Assembly (NCBI GenBank): GCA_003454835.1
Contig: DMTA01000112.1
Span: forward strand, 485 to 9,386
DNA: 8,902 nt
Direction: 5' to 3'
DNA from: Achromobacter sp.
GTDB lineage: Bacteria > Pseudomonadota > Gammaproteobacteria > Burkholderiales > Burkholderiaceae_B
Positions within the stretch are counted from its first letter, which is position 1. Each line of letters opens with the position of its first letter. Made by a program: the position numbers and the translations under genes. Under the pieces are notes generated by a model. That model was not told where the DNA came from. It did no database searches and worked only from the letters and a program-made list of their open reading frames with translations. This document shows positions 5,714 through 8,902 of this stretch, one piece after another.

Positions 5714-6910
5714 ATGACCGCTCGCCGCAAGGCCCTGGCCGAAGACACCGGCGATACGCCGCCCTACGACACCGTTGCGCTCGTGCTGCAGGGCGGCGGC
5801 GCGCTCGGATCCTACCAGGCGGGGGTGTACCAGGGCCTGCACGAAGCCGGCATCCGGCCCAACTGGATTTCCGGCATCTCCATCGGGTCGATCAACGCGG
5901 CCATCATCGCCGGTTCCCCGGAGGACGAGCGGGTCGAACGTCTGCGCGGCTTCTGGGAAAGCATCTGTCGGCCGACCGGCTTTGCGTCGCTGCCGTGGGG
6001 TGATGCCTTTTCCCGGATGTTCGAAGGCCAGCCGTTTGGCTTTGGGTCGCCCGCCATGAACGGGCAGGTCTCCGCGATGCAAGCCCTGTTGACCGGCCAA
6101 CCGGGCTTCTTCAAGCCGCGCTTTCCTCCGCCCTATCTGGTGCGGGGCCGCGGCGCCGCGTCCACCAGTTTCTACGACACGACCCCACTGGCCGACACCC
6201 TGCGCCAGTTCGTGGATTTCAAGCTGCTCAACAGCGGCGCGGTGCGGGCCAGTTTTGGCGCCGTGAACGTGCGTTCGGGCAACTTCGCGTATTTCGACAC
6301 TCTGCATCACACGCTGGGGCCCGAGCACGTCATGGCCTCGGGCGCCTTGCCGCCGGGGTTCCCGTCGGTGGAAATCGGCGGCGAGCACTACTGGGACGGC
6401 GGCGTCGTCTCCAACACGCCGCTTGCGCAGGTGCTGACCACCGAAAACATGCGCGATACGCTGGCGTTCCAGGTCGATCTCTGGCCGGCGCGCGGCGATC
6501 TGCCCACGTCGCTTGAAGAGGTGGCGGAGCGGCAGAAGGACATCCAGTATTCCAGCCGCACCCGCCTGGTCACCGATCAACTGCGGCGCGTGCTGAAACT
6601 GCGCCACGGCCTGCAGCGGCTGCTGGAGCGCCTGCCGGAAAGCGAGCGCGACGCGCCGGACCTGGCCGACATCCGCAAACTCTCGCACACGCCGGCCACC
6701 AACATCGTCAACCTCATCTACGAGGCCAAGCACCGCGAGCGTTACTCCAAGGATTACGAATTCGGCACCGAGGCCATGCGCGAGCACTGGGAGTCGGGAC
6801 TGACGGACATCCGGCGCACGCTTGAAAAGCCGGGCATTCTGGATCGGCCGACGCAGGACAGCTGCTTCGTCACGCACGACATCCATCGCAACGGCACGCA
6901 TCATTCGTAG
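5714..6910 (+). CDS. patatin-like phospholipase (DUF3734 type)
   Basis: This 398-residue alpha/beta hydrolase of the patatin family is expected to hydrolyse acyl esters of lipids with a Ser-Asp dyad. Visible are the oxyanion-hole motif GGGALG (27-32), nucleophile S56 in GISIG (54-58), the downstream ASGALPPGFP (208-217) and the dyad aspartate D228 in DGG (228-230). All catalytic elements are intact. The C-terminal region (about 250-380, including ATNIVNLIYEAKHRERYSKD) is the extension called DUF3734. There is no signal peptide or clear membrane span, so it is probably cytoplasmic or peripheral. The ATG at 5714 is chosen because AGAGGA (5702-5707) precedes it and the conserved domain starts soon after; the same frame runs back to 5531 inside the lipoprotein gene, but that is overlap, not coding. 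DUF3734 patatins often lie near 3-hydroxybutyrate dehydrogenase genes (recalled, not checked), but none is here. The real substrate is unknown. Confidence 0.92.
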   Translation: MTARRKALAEDTGDTPPYDTVALVLQGGGALGSYQAGVYQGLHEAGIRPNWISGISIGSINAAIIAGSPEDERVERLRGFWESICRPTGFASLPWGDAFSRMFEGQPFGFGSPAMNGQVSAMQALLTGQPGFFKPRFPPPYLVRGRGAASTSFYDTTPLADTLRQFVDFKLLNSGAVRASFGAVNVRSGNFAYFDTLHHTLGPEHVMASGALPPGFPSVEIGGEHYWDGGVVSNTPLAQVLTTENMRDTLAFQVDLWPARGDLPTSLEEVAERQKDIQYSSRTRLVTDQLRRVLKLRHGLQRLLERLPESERDAPDLADIRKLSHTPATNIVNLIYEAKHRERYSKDYEFGTEAMREHWESGLTDIRRTLEKPGILDRPTQDSCFVTHDIHRNGTHHS

Positions 6911-6960
6911 TGGTCAGCGGGGTCATTTCGGGCGGGAAGGTCGGATTGGTCTGATAGATG

Positions 6961-6986
6961 GGCGGCGACGGGCGCAGAGTCCCGCC
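6961..6986 (+). repeat. imperfect stem-loop after the patatin gene
   Basis: GGCGGCGAC (6961-6969) pairs with GTCCCGCC (6979-6986) with one bulged C. It lies 50 bases after the patatin stop and could slow or protect the transcript end, but no T-run follows, so I do not call it a terminator. Confidence 0.3.
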
Positions 6987-7001
6987 GTGAGGGTAGGCTA
7001 G

Positions 7002-7026
7002 CGGAACAAACCGCAACCCTGTTCCG
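7002..7026. promoter_or_regulatory. perfect 7-base inverted repeat, candidate operator
   Basis: CGGAACA (7002-7008) and TGTTCCG (7020-7026) form a perfect dyad with an 11-base spacer. The arm centres are 18 bases apart. It lies about 50 bases before the regulator gene, where a dimeric repressor or the regulator itself could bind. I see no clear promoter around it. As RNA it could also form a hairpin. Confidence 0.4.
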
Positions 7027-7065
7027 GGACGGGCCGCCCCACAGCGAGCCGCCGGCCGTCCTGGT

Positions 7066-7070
7066 GGAGA
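7066..7070 (+). promoter_or_regulatory. ribosome site supporting a TTG start
   Basis: GGAGA (7066-7070) sits six bases before the TTG at 7077. The later in-frame ATG at 7104 has no purine-rich stretch before it. This decides the start of the winged-helix regulator in favour of TTG. Confidence 0.55.
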
Positions 7071-7076
7071 TCCGCC

Positions 7077-7496
7077 TTGAATTCTCCCTTCCGCGACCCC
7101 GGTATGACTTCCGTCCGTTCTGGCGTTTCTGCTGGCGTTGCTGCCGGTCTGAAAGCGCCCGCCACTTGGGTCTCAAACCAGGCGCACGAACCCGTGGACG
7201 GCTGGTGGAGCCTGCTCTATTGGGGCTGGACCTTGCAGCTGCCCAATGGCGCGCGCCTGGACCTCACCGAGGTCGAGCGCGCCTGCTTCGCCTGCCTGAT
7301 GAAAAGCCCGCGCCGCGAACTCGTCCGCAACGAAATAAAGTCCCTGCGCGGCGGCATGAATATGCGGGCGCTCAATGTCGCGATCTGCCGGCTGCGCAAC
7401 AAGGTTCTGCAGGCCGGAGCCAAACTGCCGCTGCATACCGTGCATGGCGTCGGCTATGCCTTCCTGGGCAATCTCCGGGAGCTCTCCACCGATTAA
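7077..7496 (+). CDS. orphan OmpR/PhoB-type winged-helix regulator
   Basis: This is a 139-residue protein (130 if started at ATG 7104). Residues about 50-132 form the effector domain of OmpR/PhoB regulators: WTLQLPNGARLDLTEVE (51-67), a helix with RRELVRNEI (79-87), the recognition-helix region LNVAICRLRNKV (99-110) and the wing signature LHTVHGVGYAFL (119-130). There is no receiver domain with a phosphorylated aspartate, no sensor domain and no membrane segment, so it is a stand-alone DNA-binding domain. The first 45 residues are low-complexity and show no known domain. It probably binds DNA in the cytoplasm; the signal it answers to cannot be read from the sequence. It lies 208 bases upstream of an RND efflux adaptor gene on the same strand, and likely operator candidates flank it (7002-7026 and 7516-7545). 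Control of the pump is inferred from position. Confidence 0.8.
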   Translation: MNSPFRDPGMTSVRSGVSAGVAAGLKAPATWVSNQAHEPVDGWWSLLYWGWTLQLPNGARLDLTEVERACFACLMKSPRRELVRNEIKSLRGGMNMRALNVAICRLRNKVLQAGAKLPLHTVHGVGYAFLGNLRELSTD

Positions 7497-7515
7497 AAAT
7501 TGTTGCGCACCCGCT

Positions 7516-7545
7516 CCCGAAAGTTCCCCCGAACCGCCCGAAAGT
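7516..7545. repeat. three CCCGAA direct repeats before the efflux operon
   Basis: CCCGAA occurs at 7516-7521, 7528-7533 and 7537-7542. The first and third extend to identical CCCGAAAGT (7516-7524, 7537-7545), exactly 21 bases apart, about two helical turns. OmpR/PhoB-type domains bind direct repeats on one face of the helix, so this is a candidate site for the regulator just upstream. The rest of the 7497-7704 gap shows no convincing promoter or terminator. Confidence 0.4.
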
Positions 7546-7704
7546 ACGTGATTTCCCCAATATCTGAGTTACATTACTGGGCTATTCACGTGTCGTTGGT
7601 GACGCTTGGTCATGATTTGATCGCTGCCTCCTGGCACGTTCGGATTGCTGCGGTTTCCTGACGCGATTTCACGACGCGGTTCATTACGTTACGCGGGGGT
7701 TTCA

Positions 7705-8902
7705 ATGCGGTTTTCGCCTAAACGATTTTCGGGTCTGGCTGTTTCCGGTGGCGTCCTCGCGCTGATATTGGCGGGTTGTGGTGAAAAACCCCAGATGAAT
7801 CCTGGCATGCCCCAGGTCAGCGTCGTCACCGTGCAGCCGCAGCGCGCACCCATTGTCTCTGAATTGCCAGGCCGCGTGGACGCGGTGCGCGACGCGCAGA
7901 TCCGCGCCCGTGTCACCGGCATCGTGCAGCGCATCACGTTCGAGCAGGGCGGCGACGTGAAAGAAAACCAGCTGCTATTCAAGATCGATCCGGCGCCCTA
8001 CAAGGCGGCCTACGATCAGGCCACCGCCCAGTTGAAGCAGGCGCAAGCCAATCTGTTCAGCGCCAAGCTGCTGGCCGACCGCTATGCTCCGCTGGTCAAG
8101 GCCAATGCCGTCAGCAAGCAGGAATATGACAACGCCGTGGCGTCCTTCCGTCAGGCCGATGCCACCGTCGCCGCCGCCAAGGCCGCGCAGGACAACGCCG
8201 CCATCAACCTGAGCTACACGGACGTCACCTCGCCGATCACCGGCCGCATCGGCAAGCCCCTGGTCACCGAGGGCGCGCTGGTCGAATCGACCTCCGCCAC
8301 GCAGATGGCAACGGTGCAGCAGCTCGATCCCATCTACGTCGACTTCACGCAGTCCACCGCCGACCTGGCCGCGCTGCGCCGCGCCTTCGCCAGCGGCCGT
8401 CTGCAGCAGGTCGGCAAGGACGCCGCCCGCGCCACCGTCGTACTGGAAGACGGCTCCGAATACGAGCACCCCGGCAAGCTGCTGTTCACGGGCATCACCG
8501 TGGACCCCAGCACGGGCCAGGTTAACCTGCGCGCCGAAGTCCCCAATCCCGACGGCATCCTGCTGCCCGGCATGTACGTACGGGTCCGGCTGGAGCAGGG
8601 CTTTGACGACGTCGCTTTGATGGTGCCGCAGCAGGCGCTGCAACGCACGGCCGACGGCAAGCAGAGCCTGATGCTGGTGCGCGACAACAAGATCGCGCAG
8701 TCGCCGGTCACCACCGGTGGCGCCTTCCAGAACAACTGGCTGATCACCAGCGGCCTGAAGGCCGGCGATGTGGTGGTGGTCGAGGGCTTCCAGAAGATCC
8801 GCCCCGGCGCGCCGGTGCAGGTCAGCCAATGGAAACAGGGCGGGGCGCCCGCACAGGGCGGCGCGCCAGCCGCGCAGCCCGGCGCGAAGCCGGCTGAGGG
8901 TG
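7705..8902 (+). CDS. RND efflux periplasmic adaptor lipoprotein (AcrA/MexA type), 3' end missing
   Basis: 399 codons are visible and the gene runs off the window. The product is the adaptor that joins an inner-membrane RND pump to an outer-membrane channel in tripartite drug efflux. It starts with a lipoprotein signal (lipobox LAGC, C25; Gly-Glu next). Then come the family's PGRVDAVRDAQIRARVTGIV (55-74) beginning the lipoyl and barrel parts, GGDVKENQLLFKIDPAPY (82-99), a coiled-coil hairpin (about 100-168) with AVSKQEYDNA (135-144), LSYTDVTSPITGRIG (169-183), LDPIYVDFTQS (207-217) and LLPGMYVRV (286-294). These match the AcrA/MexA group of HAE1 pumps. An Ala/Gly/Gln/Pro-rich tail begins near 378. 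The ATG at 7705 has a modest GGGGG ribosome site (7695-7699). The pump and channel genes should follow downstream. In Achromobacter this could correspond to an axyA-type gene, but the exact pump cannot be named. Confidence 0.92.
   Translation, partial: MRFSPKRFSGLAVSGGVLALILAGCGEKPQMNPGMPQVSVVTVQPQRAPIVSELPGRVDAVRDAQIRARVTGIVQRITFEQGGDVKENQLLFKIDPAPYKAAYDQATAQLKQAQANLFSAKLLADRYAPLVKANAVSKQEYDNAVASFRQADATVAAAKAAQDNAAINLSYTDVTSPITGRIGKPLVTEGALVESTSATQMATVQQLDPIYVDFTQSTADLAALRRAFASGRLQQVGKDAARATVVLEDGSEYEHPGKLLFTGITVDPSTGQVNLRAEVPNPDGILLPGMYVRVRLEQGFDDVALMVPQQALQRTADGKQSLMLVRDNKIAQSPVTTGGAFQNNWLITSGLKAGDVVVVEGFQKIRPGAPVQVSQWKQGGAPAQGGAPAAQPGAKPAEG

Noticed and set aside
5399..6904. 501-codon open frame on the - strand over the patatin gene
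   Set aside because: The + strand product has an intact patatin catalytic dyad; the antisense frame has no recognisable motif.
7064..7567. Alternative + strand frame overlapping the winged-helix regulator
   Set aside because: Its translation is Arg/Pro-rich with no domain, while the other frame carries a full OmpR-type effector domain.
7975..8829. Long - strand open frame opposite the efflux adaptor
   Set aside because: The + strand encodes a clear AcrA/MexA adaptor throughout; the antisense frame is a by-product of GC-rich codons.

Overview
The window is high-GC DNA whose gene families and arrangement suggest a beta-proteobacterium of the Alcaligenaceae (Achromobacter/Bordetella type). The organism call is inferred from protein character and GC bias, not from a search. 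No rRNA, tRNA, CRISPR array, insertion sequence or phage gene is visible. Almost all of the window is coding.

Region 1 (1-1701, + strand) is a tightly packed cassette. It holds the 3' part of a zinc-ribbon, membrane-anchored DUF4178 protein, then a 54-residue exported Gly/Ser-rich peptide too short for usual gene calling, then a SpeD-type pyruvoyl decarboxylase. The first two genes abut (TAG-ATG) and the second and third overlap by 4 bases, so they look translationally coupled. This cassette is the best candidate for a poorly described system: a polyamine or SAM-derived chemistry tied to an envelope protein and a secreted peptide.

Region 2 (1702-4854) is the molybdate uptake and sensing locus: modA-modB-modC on the + strand and modE convergent on the - strand. 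A near-consensus sigma-70 promoter upstream of modA has its -10 box inside an inverted repeat that matches the ModE operator. That gives a complete feedback circuit: the transporter imports molybdate, ModE binds it through two Mop domains, and molybdate-ModE shuts the promoter. ModC lacks the usual C-terminal TOBE/Mop domain.

Region 3 (4855-6910, + strand) has a regulatory gap, then a DUF4136 outer-membrane lipoprotein and a patatin-like (DUF3734) lipid hydrolase 10 bases apart, probably one operon.

Region 4 (6911-8902, + strand) has a perfect 7-base dyad, an orphan OmpR-type winged-helix regulator with no receiver domain (probably TTG start), a cluster of three CCCGAA repeats, and the start of an RND multidrug efflux operon (AcrA/MexA-type lipoprotein adaptor, cut by the window end). 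The regulator is the obvious candidate to control the pump.
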